Below are positions 38,524 to 48,078 of a stretch of 57,565 bases of DNA, piece after piece (the stretch's first letter is position 1; every line of letters begins with the position of its first letter). The notes beneath the pieces were generated by a model that was not told the DNA's origin, searched no databases, and saw only the letters and a program-made list of their open reading frames with translations. This stretch comes from Prochlorococcus sp. AG-402-G22 (GTDB lineage Bacteria; Cyanobacteriota; Cyanobacteriia; PCC-6307; Cyanobiaceae). Made by a program: the position numbers and the translations under genes. Location: positions 1 through 57,565 of the forward strand of contig QCHV01000012.1 in NCBI GenBank assembly GCA_003217035.1. The letters run 5' to 3'.

Positions 38524-39455
38524 TGATTCTTTGGATACCATTATTTATATCTGCACTATTTGTTTCTTACTTGCTTTCAATTTGGTTAAAGAGAAATCGG
38601 AAATATAAATCTAAAGAGAGTGTATCAAACTCTTATGACTCCTGGACTAATGATCGCCTTTTGGAACAATTATGGGGAGAACACATTCATCTTGGCTATT
38701 ACAGCCAAGCATATGAAAGAACAGATTTTCGAAAAGCAAAAATTGATTTCGTCCATCAATTAGTTAGCTGGAGTGGTTTGGATAAACTTCCAAAAGGATC
38801 TAGGATTTTGGATGTTGGTTGCGGTATTGGTGGTAGTGCAAGGATTTTGGCAAGAGATTATCAATTTGATGTTTTAGGTATCACTATTAGTGCTGAACAA
38901 GTAAGTAGGGCAAAAGATTTAACTTCATCAGATTTGAGTTGTAGATTTGAAGTTATGGATGCGTTGGAACTTAACCTCGACAACGGAAGTTTTGATGGAA
39001 TTTGGAGTGTAGAAGCAGGTGCTCATATGCCTGATAAGTCTAAGTATGCGGATGAAATGCTTCGTGTGTTAAGACCGGGTGGTGTCCTTGCAGTGGCTGA
39101 CTGGAATCGAAGAGATAACAAATCAAGATCAGATGATTTTTGCGAAAAATTAGTTATGAAGCAACTTCTAAATCAGTGGACTCATCCTGAATTTTCAACT
39201 ATTAGAGGTTTTCAAAGTGATTTGTTAAATAGTTCTTTTGTTGCAGGTTCAGTTGATATTGATGATTGGACTAGATTTACAATTCCTTCTTGGCATGATT
39301 CTATCTTAGAAGGTATTAGAAGACCAAAAGTATTTATAGAACTAGGACCTAAATCTTTATACCAAGGTATTAGGGAAATTCCTACAATTTTATTAATGAG
39401 ATGGGCATTCGCTAGAGGGTTAATGCAATTTGGTGTTTTTAGAGCAAGAGGTTGA
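38523..39455 (+). CDS. MPBQ/MSBQ methyltransferase, cyanobacterial Sll0418 type
   Basis: This 310-residue SAM-dependent methyltransferase has an N-terminal membrane helix (residues ~2-21), then SNSYDSWTNDRLLEQLWGEH, HLGYY, the SAM motif RILDVGCGIGGSARIL (95-109), WSVEAGAHMPDKSKYADE, and a C-terminal REIPTILLMRWAF. This order closely matches the Synechocystis Sll0418 enzyme as I remember it. That enzyme methylates 2-methyl-6-phytyl- and 2-methyl-6-solanyl-benzoquinol in tocopherol and plastoquinone synthesis. A gamma-tocopherol methyltransferase is a less likely alternative. Confidence 0.85.
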   Translation: MILWIPLFISALFVSYLLSIWLKRNRKYKSKESVSNSYDSWTNDRLLEQLWGEHIHLGYYSQAYERTDFRKAKIDFVHQLVSWSGLDKLPKGSRILDVGCGIGGSARILARDYQFDVLGITISAEQVSRAKDLTSSDLSCRFEVMDALELNLDNGSFDGIWSVEAGAHMPDKSKYADEMLRVLRPGGVLAVADWNRRDNKSRSDDFCEKLVMKQLLNQWTHPEFSTIRGFQSDLLNSSFVAGSVDIDDWTRFTIPSWHDSILEGIRRPKVFIELGPKSLYQGIREIPTILLMRWAFARGLMQFGVFRARG

Positions 39456-39460
39456 TTTTA

Positions 39461-40306
39461 TTAAACGTAGTCTAATTCTGAACTTTCATATGAACCAAAA
39501 TTCACTAAATTTTCACAGAGCGGCTTTAAGTCTTTATTAAGTTTGTTATTCCAGTTGAGTAATTTATTATTCAACTCAATATCAACAAAGAATATATATT
39601 CGCCCAACTCTCTTTTTGACGGCCTTGATTCTATTCTGCTCATATTTAAACCTAAATCTGCAATGCAGCTAAGGACATTAAGTAAGGATCCAGGTTTATT
39701 CGAATGTAGCGAAAAAGCAAGGCTGGCAATATTACCTTTTTTCTCACTTTCTTTGCTTTGTAAAAAAACAAAACGTGTTCGATTCCCTGCCACATCATTT
39801 ATTGGATAGGCAAGTTGATTTAGGCCTTCTATGTCTGAGGTGCTTTTTGGTGCTCCTATTGCTGCACGAAACTTGCTCCCTTGAACCATTCTCACCGCTT
39901 CTGAAGTGGAACTTGTAGGCAATTGCAATGCATTTGGAAGATTTTTAGCTAGCCATCCACTGCATTGTGCAAGGGCTTGAGGATGAGATAGTACCTCTGA
40001 TATTTCGTTTAATGACCCACAACCTATAAGTGCATGCCTAATTGGAATAACCAAGGCTCTTTTGATAAATAAGTTTGGATAACCCCATAGATTATCAAGT
40101 GTCGCTGTAACTCCACCTTCTACGGAGTTCTCTATTGGAACTACTGCTGCTTCACAATGTTTTGTTGCAACATTTTCAATTACAGATCTAATTCCTAAGC
40201 AAGGCAAGAAGGTTGGTTGGTCAAGCTTTTCCAGCTCTGCCAATGCACTAGCAGCTTTTTCTGCATAGCTCCCCTTTGGTCCTAAATAGGCCACTTTAGT
40301 TGGCAT
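39461..40306 (-). CDS. pheA: Prephenate dehydratase
   Basis: A 281-residue enzyme that converts prephenate to phenylpyruvate in phenylalanine synthesis. The start MPTKVAYLGPKGSYAE is typical. The catalytic TRF is at residues 177-179 (GNRTRFVFL), and a C-terminal ACT domain carries ESRPSK near residue 226, the phenylalanine-binding feedback motif. There is no chorismate mutase domain, so it is the monofunctional form. It is convergent with the methyltransferase gene, five bases away. Confidence 0.95.
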   Translation of the reverse strand: MPTKVAYLGPKGSYAEKAASALAELEKLDQPTFLPCLGIRSVIENVATKHCEAAVVPIENSVEGGVTATLDNLWGYPNLFIKRALVIPIRHALIGCGSLNEISEVLSHPQALAQCSGWLAKNLPNALQLPTSSTSEAVRMVQGSKFRAAIGAPKSTSDIEGLNQLAYPINDVAGNRTRFVFLQSKESEKKGNIASLAFSLHSNKPGSLLNVLSCIADLGLNMSRIESRPSKRELGEYIFFVDIELNNKLLNWNNKLNKDLKPLCENLVNFGSYESSELDYV

Positions 40307-40360
40307 TAGTTAAAAAAAAGTGCGAGTTTCGATAGGATTAAGTCGCGTCAGTTGCCAATC

Positions 40361-40873
40361 ATGTCTTTGGCCTTCGATGCCAGGCAAAAACTTGATTTGC
40401 CAGTTAAAAGCAATGCAGAGCGACTTCCTGATTATCTCCTACAGCAGGAAAGAGTTGTAGGTGCAATGCTTGATTCAAAAAAACTTGTTTCTTTAGGAAA
40501 CGGACAATTTAGATATACAGTTACTAGTTTCAAGGTGTTCCAACTAGAAGTAAATCCTGTTGTATCAATAGCAGTTGTTAATACTGAAAATAATTTGCAA
40601 ATGAGTGCAACAGATAGCACTTTAGATGGATTAGGGATAGTGGATGACTTTGAATTAACCCTTGATGCGACATTGAGAGTGACTTCTGAAGGCCTTGAAG
40701 GTGACGCTCATTTGGGCGTTAGCGTTAGCCAGCCCCCTTTGCTGAAGTTCGTTCCATCAAGAATCCTAGAATCAACAGGGCAGTCAATTTTGAATGGTAT
40801 TTTACTTGGGATCAAGGCACGAGTAGGCCAGCAATTGGTTCAGGATTTTGCTAAATGGTGTAATGAGAATTAA
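40361..40873 (+). CDS. DUF1997 family protein
   Basis: The 170-residue protein (from ATG 40361, MSLAFDARQKL; a TTG at 40352 is also in frame) resembles the DUF1997 family of cyanobacteria and plastids. It has a beta-rich stretch with RLPDYLLQQERVVGAMLD, then GQFRYTVTSFKVFQLEVNPVV, and a C-terminal helix with GIKARVGQQLVQDF. The family has no firm function known to me. It ends four bases before the convergent rnhB stop. Confidence 0.78.
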   Translation: MSLAFDARQKLDLPVKSNAERLPDYLLQQERVVGAMLDSKKLVSLGNGQFRYTVTSFKVFQLEVNPVVSIAVVNTENNLQMSATDSTLDGLGIVDDFELTLDATLRVTSEGLEGDAHLGVSVSQPPLLKFVPSRILESTGQSILNGILLGIKARVGQQLVQDFAKWCNEN

Positions 40874-40877
40874 CTGA

Positions 40878-41474
40878 TCAGTAATTAGCTGGTCTTTCTG
40901 GTAAGGCAATTTTGGAAAGAAAAGACACTCTATGGAGTTCAGTAGGGCCTAGTTTAAATAAGGCTTTTCTGTGAAAGGCAGTTCCATAGCCAACATTTGT
41001 TTCAAGTCCATAGTTTATAAATTTTCTGCTCAGTCGTTTAATCACCTCATCCCGCGCTTCCTTTGCTAGCACACTTGCCGCAGCAATTGCAGCAGATTGA
41101 TTTTCACCTCTTATCAAGTTTTTTTGTTTCCCTTTCCATAGTTGAAGTGGTAAAGATCCATCAATTAAAACAAAATCTGGGCAGGGATGTAACCGATGGA
41201 TTGCTCTAAGCATTGCTTTTTCTGTAGCTTTCCTAATACCAAAAAAATCTATTTCTCTCGCAGATGCTTGACCAAGCCCCCAGCTTTTAGAAAGACCATG
41301 AATTAGAGGAACTAAACTAGCTCTCTTTTTGTGGGTTAATTGTTTACTATCTTTTAAACCTGCTGATCTTAAATTCTCACCAGCAGTTTGAGTAAGGATG
41401 ACAGCTGAAGCAAAAACAGGTCCAAATAGGCATCCTCTCCCCACTTCATCTATACCCGCAATATTATTAGCCAT
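40878..41474 (-). CDS. rnhB: Ribonuclease HII
   Basis: The 198-residue enzyme cuts the RNA strand of RNA-DNA hybrids and single ribonucleotides in DNA. Catalytic acids are in [17 protein letters not shown] (Asp8, Glu9), and the third acid is in [10 protein letters not shown] near residue 105. [19 protein letters not shown] is the conserved helix. It starts eight bases after the rne stop on the same strand, so the two are probably one transcription unit. Confidence 0.95.
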   Translation of the reverse strand: MANNIAGIDEVGRGCLFGPVFASAVILTQTAGENLRSAGLKDSKQLTHKKRASLVPLIHGLSKSWGLGQASAREIDFFGIRKATEKAMLRAIHRLHPCPDFVLIDGSLPLQLWKGKQKNLIRGENQSAAIAAASVLAKEARDEVIKRLSRKFINYGLETNVGYGTAFHRKALFKLGPTELHRVSFLSKIALPERPANY

Positions 41475-41482
41475 TCAAGAAC

Positions 41483-43402
41483 TTATTCGGCAGATGCAGA
41501 TGATCTTCTCCTACGTCTACGGGAATCGTCGATTTCATTGTCAGAGTTACTTTCAATTTCTTTATTCACATCATCTTTTAAGACAACATCTTTTTGGTCT
41601 TTATTATTAGTGGATATCTCTATTTCTTCAACGGTTAGATTAGATGCTTCTATTGGTTCGATTCTTGGACTAGTTGATTCTATTGATTGATTGTCTGAAG
41701 AAGGCATTTCTTCAGAAACATTATTTAACAAGGAGTTGCTTGAATTAGACTTGCTGGTTGTTCTACTAGATGCATTCTTGGCTTTTCTTTTTCTTCTATT
41801 CCCTCCATTGGCAAGTTGAAGTTTGGCTTCTTCTAGAATACTTTCTTGATCTTCACCAGGTCTAACAATATGGGCTAAAAGATTTTCCTTTTCAGGGTCA
41901 CTTTTGATTAAGAGTATCGGGTTTATTCCTAACGAGCTGAATACAAACTCCTCATCAGAGTTCATAGTTATTGGAATGATCTCAGGATCTTGCCTAGTAT
42001 TTGTTGACTCGGAATCAGACTCTTGAGTAATAGTTTCTATGCTGATTCCAGTATTTGTTATATCATTTTCTTGGTTCGAATCGTTGTTCTTGGATTTAAT
42101 TAATTCTTTGGAAAAATTAGTTTTCTTTGAGCTCTCTTCCTTTTGAATCAGGCCACCTGTTGTTGCTAAAGGCTGAATTTCGCCTTTATTTAATATGTCT
42201 GCAGTGTGGCCAAGACCATTGCAATGATTACAGGTTTTACTAAATAGCTCGTATATATTCTGACCTTGCCTTTTTCTTGTAAGTTCCACTAGCCCCAGTT
42301 CAGTTAATTGTGCTATTTGGGGTCTTGAAGCATCATTCTTAATTGCAGATGTAAAGTATTCTAGTAATTGAAGTTGATCTCTCCTGGAATCCATATCTAT
42401 AAAATCAATAATAATCACACCTCCAATATTTCTAAGTTTTAACTGTCTTGCAATTTCTATTGCTGCTTCACAATTAGTCCAAAGAACTGTTTCACGAGAA
42501 TTTGCAGAGCGTGTAAAAGAGCCTGAGTTAACATCAATAACTGTTAACGCTTCTGTTGGCTCTATAATTATGTAGCCTCCTGAAGGCAGGTCAACTCTTG
42601 GTTTGAGAGAATTAAATATAGTTGTATTAACTTTGTAGTATTCGAGTAATTCAATGTTCTCGTTATGGCATTCAACTATTACATTTGAACCTGAACCAAG
42701 AAAGTTTTTAGCTCTTTCAACTGCAGAAGGAGTTTCGACAATTACCTTAGAAAGTTCAGGGTTTAAATGATCTCGAAGAATTCTGTTAATAAAATCATCT
42801 TCACGATTTAAAAGGACAGGAGGGTTGGAATTTTCTGCTGCTAGTTGTATTGATTCCCATTGCTTCAAAAGATTTTCAAGATCAGTAATAAGTACTTCCT
42901 CGCTAATACCTTCTGCTTCTGATCGAATCAACAGCCCTGTACCAGGTGGTTTGACTAATACACCCAAAGCTCTAAGGCGATTTCGTTCTGTTTCAGTATT
43001 AATTCGACGAGAAATATTGACCCCTTGGCCGTTTGGTTGCAGTACAAGATATCTTCCTGGCAAGGTGAGATTGCCTGTTAGTCTTGGACCTTTTGAGCCA
43101 GTTGGCTCTTTCATTACTTGAACTAAAACTTTTTGTCTAGGTTCTAATAGTTCATTAATGCTCGCTGCATTTTTCTTCAGTTTTAAGGGGCCTAAATCTG
43201 TAACATGTATAAAACCATTCTTTTCACTGGTACCTATATTTACAAATGCTGCATCTATTCCTGGAAGAACATTTTCTATAGTTCCTAAGTAAACATCTCC
43301 GATTTGGTAGCGACCTTGGGCGACGATTAACTCGTCTACTCGCTCATCGGTAAGCAAAGCTGCTATTCGCAGTTGCTCAGCGATGACAACTTTTTGCGGC
43401 AT
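41483..43402 (-). CDS. rne: Ribonuclease E/G
   Basis: The 639-residue endoribonuclease starts MPQKVVIAEQLRIAALL. The S1 domain (about residues 35-115) has GDVYLGTIENVLPGIDAAFVNIG-type sequence. Mg-binding acids are in VIDVNSGSFT (~287) and IIIDFIDMDSRRDQ (~335), and the zinc-link is CNHC near residue 389. The 250-residue C-terminus is acidic and Ser/Asn-rich, ending in six Arg followed by SSASAE. That end matches the cyanobacterial PNPase-binding peptide. It lies in a likely rne-rnhB operon with a long upstream leader. Confidence 0.95.
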   Translation of the reverse strand: MPQKVVIAEQLRIAALLTDERVDELIVAQGRYQIGDVYLGTIENVLPGIDAAFVNIGTSEKNGFIHVTDLGPLKLKKNAASINELLEPRQKVLVQVMKEPTGSKGPRLTGNLTLPGRYLVLQPNGQGVNISRRINTETERNRLRALGVLVKPPGTGLLIRSEAEGISEEVLITDLENLLKQWESIQLAAENSNPPVLLNREDDFINRILRDHLNPELSKVIVETPSAVERAKNFLGSGSNVIVECHNENIELLEYYKVNTTIFNSLKPRVDLPSGGYIIIEPTEALTVIDVNSGSFTRSANSRETVLWTNCEAAIEIARQLKLRNIGGVIIIDFIDMDSRRDQLQLLEYFTSAIKNDASRPQIAQLTELGLVELTRKRQGQNIYELFSKTCNHCNGLGHTADILNKGEIQPLATTGGLIQKEESSKKTNFSKELIKSKNNDSNQENDITNTGISIETITQESDSESTNTRQDPEIIPITMNSDEEFVFSSLGINPILLIKSDPEKENLLAHIVRPGEDQESILEEAKLQLANGGNRRKRKAKNASSRTTSKSNSSNSLLNNVSEEMPSSDNQSIESTSPRIEPIEASNLTVEEIEISTNNKDQKDVVLKDDVNKEIESNSDNEIDDSRRRRRRSSASAE

Positions 43403-43643
43403 ATAAGGAAAAGTGGTAATTCTGCTTAGCTAGTTGATTCAAAATTTGCAGTATTGCTGCAAGAAGTTAGTTCAAAATAACGAACACGTTTCTTTGGAAG
43501 AAATAGTAGAAGCTCTGAACTGAGACTTTGCTCAAGATTCTGGTTATAAAACACCAGATCAGATAAAGAGAGAATTAAGACTTTCTTCCTAAAACCTAAG
43601 GTTCGTCAGCTCAGTAGGAGCCTTTAACTAACCTAAGAAAATA
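43403..43643 (-). promoter_or_regulatory. Upstream leader region of rne
   Basis: This 241-base gap precedes rne on the minus strand and follows the stop of the large radical SAM gene. It is too short for a recognised gene. Long rne leaders that mediate feedback by RNase E are known in bacteria, so a regulatory 5' UTR is plausible. I see no single dominant hairpin by eye. Confidence 0.4.
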
Positions 43644-46325
43644 TTAGCACCTTTTTAAGATGAGTTGATTTCTTTTAAGGTCTGTGATTTCTAGAGATTT
43701 CCCTAATGTTTTTTGCATCCAGAATTGAACATGGATTGGTTTAATGCTTTGCCCCAATGGTGATATGTATGTTTCCAACTGAATATTTATTATTTGCTTG
43801 CCAGAAAGATCTTTGTTGTCCACTTTGTCAGCTTTGCAGCTGAGAGCTTTCAGCATTGGTTTAAAGTCTCTTTCCCGCATTCTCCCTTTCTTGTCGAGAT
43901 CTTTCCATATAAGTTTTTCTTGATTAATTATCTTCTCAACTAAATTATTTACTTGAGAGAGCTTGGCTGTTTGATTAGGTTCTACTTTTAGGTTGAAACT
44001 CCACGTAGCTTCGACCAGTTCTTGTGAAAGACTAGTTTTTTTTATGGGGATACAATCTGCTTTTAATAAATTTATACCAGCAGGTAAAACTTGTTGAAGT
44101 TCACTTATTACAGACTCAGGATTAATCTTTTGGTAGAAATCAATATCCATCCACTCTCCAAATGCTTCAACCCCTAATGGAAGTGCCAATGCAATTTGTA
44201 TTCTAGGTAAAGGGTGGAACCCTCCGGAATAACTAACTGGTAATTCACATCTCCTTAAGCTTCTTTCTAATATTCTCATAAGGTCTAGATGACTTACAAG
44301 ATGCATTGGATTGGTTTTTTCAAAAGATAATCTGATGCGACATTCTCTTGCTATGTGAGGTTTTTGAGGTTCTTTTAAGATCGGAATTTCAGGACTTTTT
44401 TCTATTTGATTTTGTCCTAAATCCTGCCCACATACTCCACAACTACTACAGGCATTAAATGAACAATCGTCTACTACAACTTCTTTAAGTGCTGATTGCA
44501 AGTCTTGCATTAACCAGTTCTTATCTACACCCGTATCTATGTGGTCCCACGGTAAAGGCTGTGAACAAAATTTGATTAAATCTTTTACTGCAAAAGCTTG
44601 GGCATCGCCCCAATTGCCCATTTCTAGTTCTCTTAGATCTTTGTCAAGTCCAGCTTTCTTAATAGCACTAGACCATGCCTCATAGGCTCTATCTTGAGAT
44701 TCAAACCAAGCATCCATTCCAGCGCCTGTTTTCCACGCAGACTCAATTACAGGGGCTAGTTTCCTATCTCCGCGTCCAAGAAAATCTTCAATTGCAGAGA
44801 TCCTTACATCTGTGAAATTAACTTTCACACCCTTTAATAAAATAAATTCCTTTTTCAGAATTGATTGCCTTCTTATGAATTCATTTTTAGAGACACTATG
44901 CCATTGAAAAGGGGTGTGGGGTTTTGGGGTGAAGTTGCTGATTGTTATGTTGAGATTCAGGTGACCAATGTCTTTGCAATTTTCTTGAAGCCATTTGCAG
45001 GTTTTTGCTATCCCTATTACATCCATATCTGTTTCTCCTGGTAAGCCAATCATGAAGTAAAGCTTGACTCTCTTGTAATCCTTTTCCATTGCTTTGCGAA
45101 TTCCATTAAGAAGCTCGCTGTCTGTCAGGCCTTTATTTACTATGTTTCGTAATCTTTGAGTACCTGCTTCTGGTGCAAAAGTTAGACCAGCTTTTCGGCT
45201 ACCTCCTAGTATGTGGGCAATGTTTTCGTCAAACCTGTCAACTCTTTGGCTAGGTAATTGCAAAGTTATATTCTTTTCAGCTAAACGGTTTCTTAGTTCA
45301 ACTCCAACGGCAGGTAGAGATAAATAATCACTGCAACTAAGTGACAAAAGTGAAAAGTCACTATATCCAGTTTTGTTCATTCCTTCTTCTACTGCTTTTA
45401 TTACTTCGCTTGGTTCTACGTCTCTTGCAGGTCGTGTAAGCATGCCTGGTTGGCAGAAACGACATCCACGAGTACAACCCCTCCTGATTTCGATCGTTAG
45501 ACGGTCATGGACCGTTTCGATATTAGGAACTAAACCTGTTGCATAATAAGGCATTGGTTTAGAAACTCGTCTTTTTACTTTTTCCGGAATAGATGAATTT
45601 AATGGTTGTAGTGATTTTGAATCTTCATCAAATTTGTATAACGATGGAACATAAACCCCATTAATTTCGGATAGCCAAAGAAGCGATTCTGAACGCGTTA
45701 GATGTAGCTTTTTGCATTCTGAAAGCACTAAGCCAATCTCAGGTAGTAGTTCTTCACCATCACCAAGTGCAAAAAAATCAAAAAAGGCTGCGTATGGCTC
45801 GGGGTTGCCGGTTGCAGTTGGCCCTCCTGCAAAAACCAGTGGAGATGATCTTTGATCATCGAGTTCGAAATCTGACCGATCTTTTGCATATATAGGAATT
45901 CCAGCTAAATTCAACATTTCTAAAATGTTGGTAGCACCAAGTTCATAACTAAGGCTAAAACCAAGGACATCGAAACCTTGGAGGGGCCTTCTGGATTCAA
46001 CAGCAAATAATGAAATATTTTTTTGTCTAAGTTTTAGGCTTAAATCTTTCTCAGGCAAATAAGCTCTATCACAAAACTGATTAGGAATATTATTCAATAT
46101 TGAATAGAGAATGATATGCCCAAGATTGCTTGCACCTATTTCATACAATTCTGGATAAGTAAGAACCCAATGAATGCTATGTGACTCCCAATCCCGCTTT
46201 TTAATACCAAGCTCATATCCCATATATTGAGCAGGTTTATGAATATTGATGTCCACCAATTGCTCAAATTCAACTGGAGGAAGAGGATATGCGGTTTTAG
46301 AAACTCTTTTAGGGACTATCGTCAC
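43644..46325 (-). CDS. Radical SAM protein, TIGR03960-like with C-terminal DUF2344
   Basis: An 893-residue protein in two parts. The N-terminal ~640 residues resemble the TIGR03960 radical SAM family, with a B12-binding-like region and the SAM cluster in RGCTRGCRFCQPG near residue 285. A Cys cluster (CSFNACSSCGVCG) is near residue 625. The C-terminal ~220 residues, from ECRIRLSFEKTNPMHLVSHLDLMRIL, match DUF2344. The fusion is widespread in cyanobacteria. Its substrate is not known to me; a role in RNA or ribosome modification is sometimes suspected from its neighbours, which here include rne. Confidence 0.85.
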   Translation of the reverse strand: MTIVPKRVSKTAYPLPPVEFEQLVDINIHKPAQYMGYELGIKKRDWESHSIHWVLTYPELYEIGASNLGHIILYSILNNIPNQFCDRAYLPEKDLSLKLRQKNISLFAVESRRPLQGFDVLGFSLSYELGATNILEMLNLAGIPIYAKDRSDFELDDQRSSPLVFAGGPTATGNPEPYAAFFDFFALGDGEELLPEIGLVLSECKKLHLTRSESLLWLSEINGVYVPSLYKFDEDSKSLQPLNSSIPEKVKRRVSKPMPYYATGLVPNIETVHDRLTIEIRRGCTRGCRFCQPGMLTRPARDVEPSEVIKAVEEGMNKTGYSDFSLLSLSCSDYLSLPAVGVELRNRLAEKNITLQLPSQRVDRFDENIAHILGGSRKAGLTFAPEAGTQRLRNIVNKGLTDSELLNGIRKAMEKDYKRVKLYFMIGLPGETDMDVIGIAKTCKWLQENCKDIGHLNLNITISNFTPKPHTPFQWHSVSKNEFIRRQSILKKEFILLKGVKVNFTDVRISAIEDFLGRGDRKLAPVIESAWKTGAGMDAWFESQDRAYEAWSSAIKKAGLDKDLRELEMGNWGDAQAFAVKDLIKFCSQPLPWDHIDTGVDKNWLMQDLQSALKEVVVDDCSFNACSSCGVCGQDLGQNQIEKSPEIPILKEPQKPHIARECRIRLSFEKTNPMHLVSHLDLMRILERSLRRCELPVSYSGGFHPLPRIQIALALPLGVEAFGEWMDIDFYQKINPESVISELQQVLPAGINLLKADCIPIKKTSLSQELVEATWSFNLKVEPNQTAKLSQVNNLVEKIINQEKLIWKDLDKKGRMRERDFKPMLKALSCKADKVDNKDLSGKQIINIQLETYISPLGQSIKPIHVQFWMQKTLGKSLEITDLKRNQLILKRC

Positions 46326-46373
46326 GAAGTAAAAACCGTCTTTATATCTACATGGTATGTATTTACTTTAAAC

Positions 46374-46385
46374 ATAGGTACCTAT
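46374..46385. promoter_or_regulatory. Twelve-base palindrome in divergent region
   Basis: ATAGGTACCTAT is a perfect palindrome midway between the radical SAM gene (minus) and dapL (plus). A palindrome in a 97-base divergent promoter region suggests an operator for a dimeric regulator. A single 12-base palindrome can also occur by chance. Confidence 0.3.
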
Positions 46386-46422
46386 TTCATAGCAGGATGA
46401 AAAGGATTAACGCATTTTTCTA

Positions 46423-47649
46423 GTGTTTAAGATCAACAGCAGCTATCTAAAGCTAAAAGCAGGTTACCTTTTCCCTGAAATCTCACGCAGAGTAAATAAC
46501 TTCAGCAAAGAAAATCAAAATGCAAATCTTATTCGTTTAGGTATTGGTGACGTTACTAAGCCACTCCCAGAAGCTTGTTGCAAAGCAATGAAGTTGGCGA
46601 TTGAAGAGATGGCTACAGAATCTGGTTTTCATGGATATGGACCTGAGCAAGGATATTCTTGGCTGAGAGAGGTGATTGCACAATTTGATTACCAATCTAG
46701 AAGTTGTGATATAAGCCCAGATGAGATCTTTGTTTCTGATGGTTCGAAATGTGATAGCAGCAATATCTTGGAAATCTTGGGAGAGGGCAATCGCATTGCA
46801 GTTACTGACCCTGTTTATCCTGTATATGTAGATAGCAATGTAATGGCAGGACGAACAGGTCCTGTGGAGTCTTCAGGTCGTTATAAAGGCCTGAAATACA
46901 TCCCGATTAATGCTGAAAATGATTTTGTAGCTCAAATCCCCTCAGAGCCTGTTGATTTAATTTATCTTTGCTTCCCTAATAATCCAACTGGAGCGGTAGC
47001 TACTGCTGAACAATTATCTGCTTGGGTTGATTATGCCAAAACTAACAAGTCGCTAATTCTTTTTGATGCGGCGTACGAGGCATTTATTCAAGATCCTAAA
47101 TTGCCTCATTCAATTTATGAAATTGATGGGGCAAGAGATTGTGCAATCGAATTTAGATCATTTTCAAAAAATGCTGGTTTTACTGGAACTCGATGTGCTT
47201 TTACTGTCATTCCAAAATCTTTAAAGGGGAAAGCACCAAATGAAGAAAATATTGATTTGTGGTCATTATGGAATCGCCGCCAAAGCACCAAATTTAACGG
47301 CGTAAGTTATATAGTTCAGCGAGGAGCTGAATCTGTTTATTCTTCTGAAGGACAATCTCAAGTCTCCAAGCTGGTAAGTTTTTATATGGAAAATGCTGGA
47401 ATTATAAAAACTCAGTTAGAGCAAATGAAATTGACTGTTTATGGTGGAGAAAATGCACCTTATGTTTGGATCCAAACTCCTGAGGGAATTGATTCTTGGG
47501 GCTTTTTCGATCATTTGTTAAACAAAGCAAATATTGTTGGAACACCTGGTAGTGGCTTTGGGGCTGCAGGTGAGGGTTATTTTCGCTTATCAGCTTTTAA
47601 TAGCAGGGAAAATGTCAAGGAAGCTATGCGTCGAATCTCATGCATTTGA
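46423..47649 (+). CDS. dapL: LL-diaminopimelate aminotransferase
   Basis: The 408-residue class I/II aminotransferase converts tetrahydrodipicolinate directly to LL-diaminopimelate, for lysine and peptidoglycan. The N-terminus [17 protein letters not shown] and [14 protein letters not shown] are characteristic of DapL. The PLP lysine is Lys249 in [14 protein letters not shown]. It starts at GTG 46423, in line with known homologs. This single-step route is typical of cyanobacteria and plants. Confidence 0.95.
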   Translation: MFKINSSYLKLKAGYLFPEISRRVNNFSKENQNANLIRLGIGDVTKPLPEACCKAMKLAIEEMATESGFHGYGPEQGYSWLREVIAQFDYQSRSCDISPDEIFVSDGSKCDSSNILEILGEGNRIAVTDPVYPVYVDSNVMAGRTGPVESSGRYKGLKYIPINAENDFVAQIPSEPVDLIYLCFPNNPTGAVATAEQLSAWVDYAKTNKSLILFDAAYEAFIQDPKLPHSIYEIDGARDCAIEFRSFSKNAGFTGTRCAFTVIPKSLKGKAPNEENIDLWSLWNRRQSTKFNGVSYIVQRGAESVYSSEGQSQVSKLVSFYMENAGIIKTQLEQMKLTVYGGENAPYVWIQTPEGIDSWGFFDHLLNKANIVGTPGSGFGAAGEGYFRLSAFNSRENVKEAMRRISCI

Positions 47650-47713
47650 TTGATCTATTTTGTTTTATGGGGCAATTGCCTCTTAAATTGGAAACAAATT
47701 AACCACGTTAATA

Positions 47714-48025
47714 ATGGTGGAATCTCCTGGTAAAAATCCTGGTGGTACGACAGTTATTGAGAAGAAAGAAGATGTAGTGAGGAAAACATCTCCTCGATAC
47801 AAGGTTCTGCTGCACAATGATCCTATAAATTCAATGGATTATGTAGTTTCTTCTTTGCGTCAGGTTGTTCCCCAGTTAAGTGAGCAAGATGCTATGGCGG
47901 TAATGCTCGAGGCTCATAATACTGGTATTGGTCTAGTTATTGTTTGTGACTTGGAACCAGCTGAATTTTATTCAGAATCATTAAAGGCTAAAGGGCTTTC
48001 AAGCACTATTGAGAAGGAAAGCTGA
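47714..48025 (+). CDS. clpS: ATP-dependent Clp protease adaptor ClpS
   Basis: A 103-residue ClpS that delivers N-end-rule substrates to ClpC/ClpA. The core has RYKVLLHNDPINSMDYVVSSL near residue 28, with the Asp of NDP that contacts the substrate N-terminus, and MLEAHNTGIGLVIVCDLEPAEFY further on. The first ~25 residues are polar and disordered. It starts 64 bases after dapL and may share its transcript. Confidence 0.94.
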   Translation: MVESPGKNPGGTTVIEKKEDVVRKTSPRYKVLLHNDPINSMDYVVSSLRQVVPQLSEQDAMAVMLEAHNTGIGLVIVCDLEPAEFYSESLKAKGLSSTIEKES

Positions 48026-48078
48026 TTAATTCAATAACTGATTTTTGGCAAAGATGGATAACTCAGCGAATTCGGTGG

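Noticed and set aside
47671-47680. GGCAATTGCC palindrome after dapL as a terminator
   Set aside because: The stem would have at most three or four pairs and no U-run follows on either strand.
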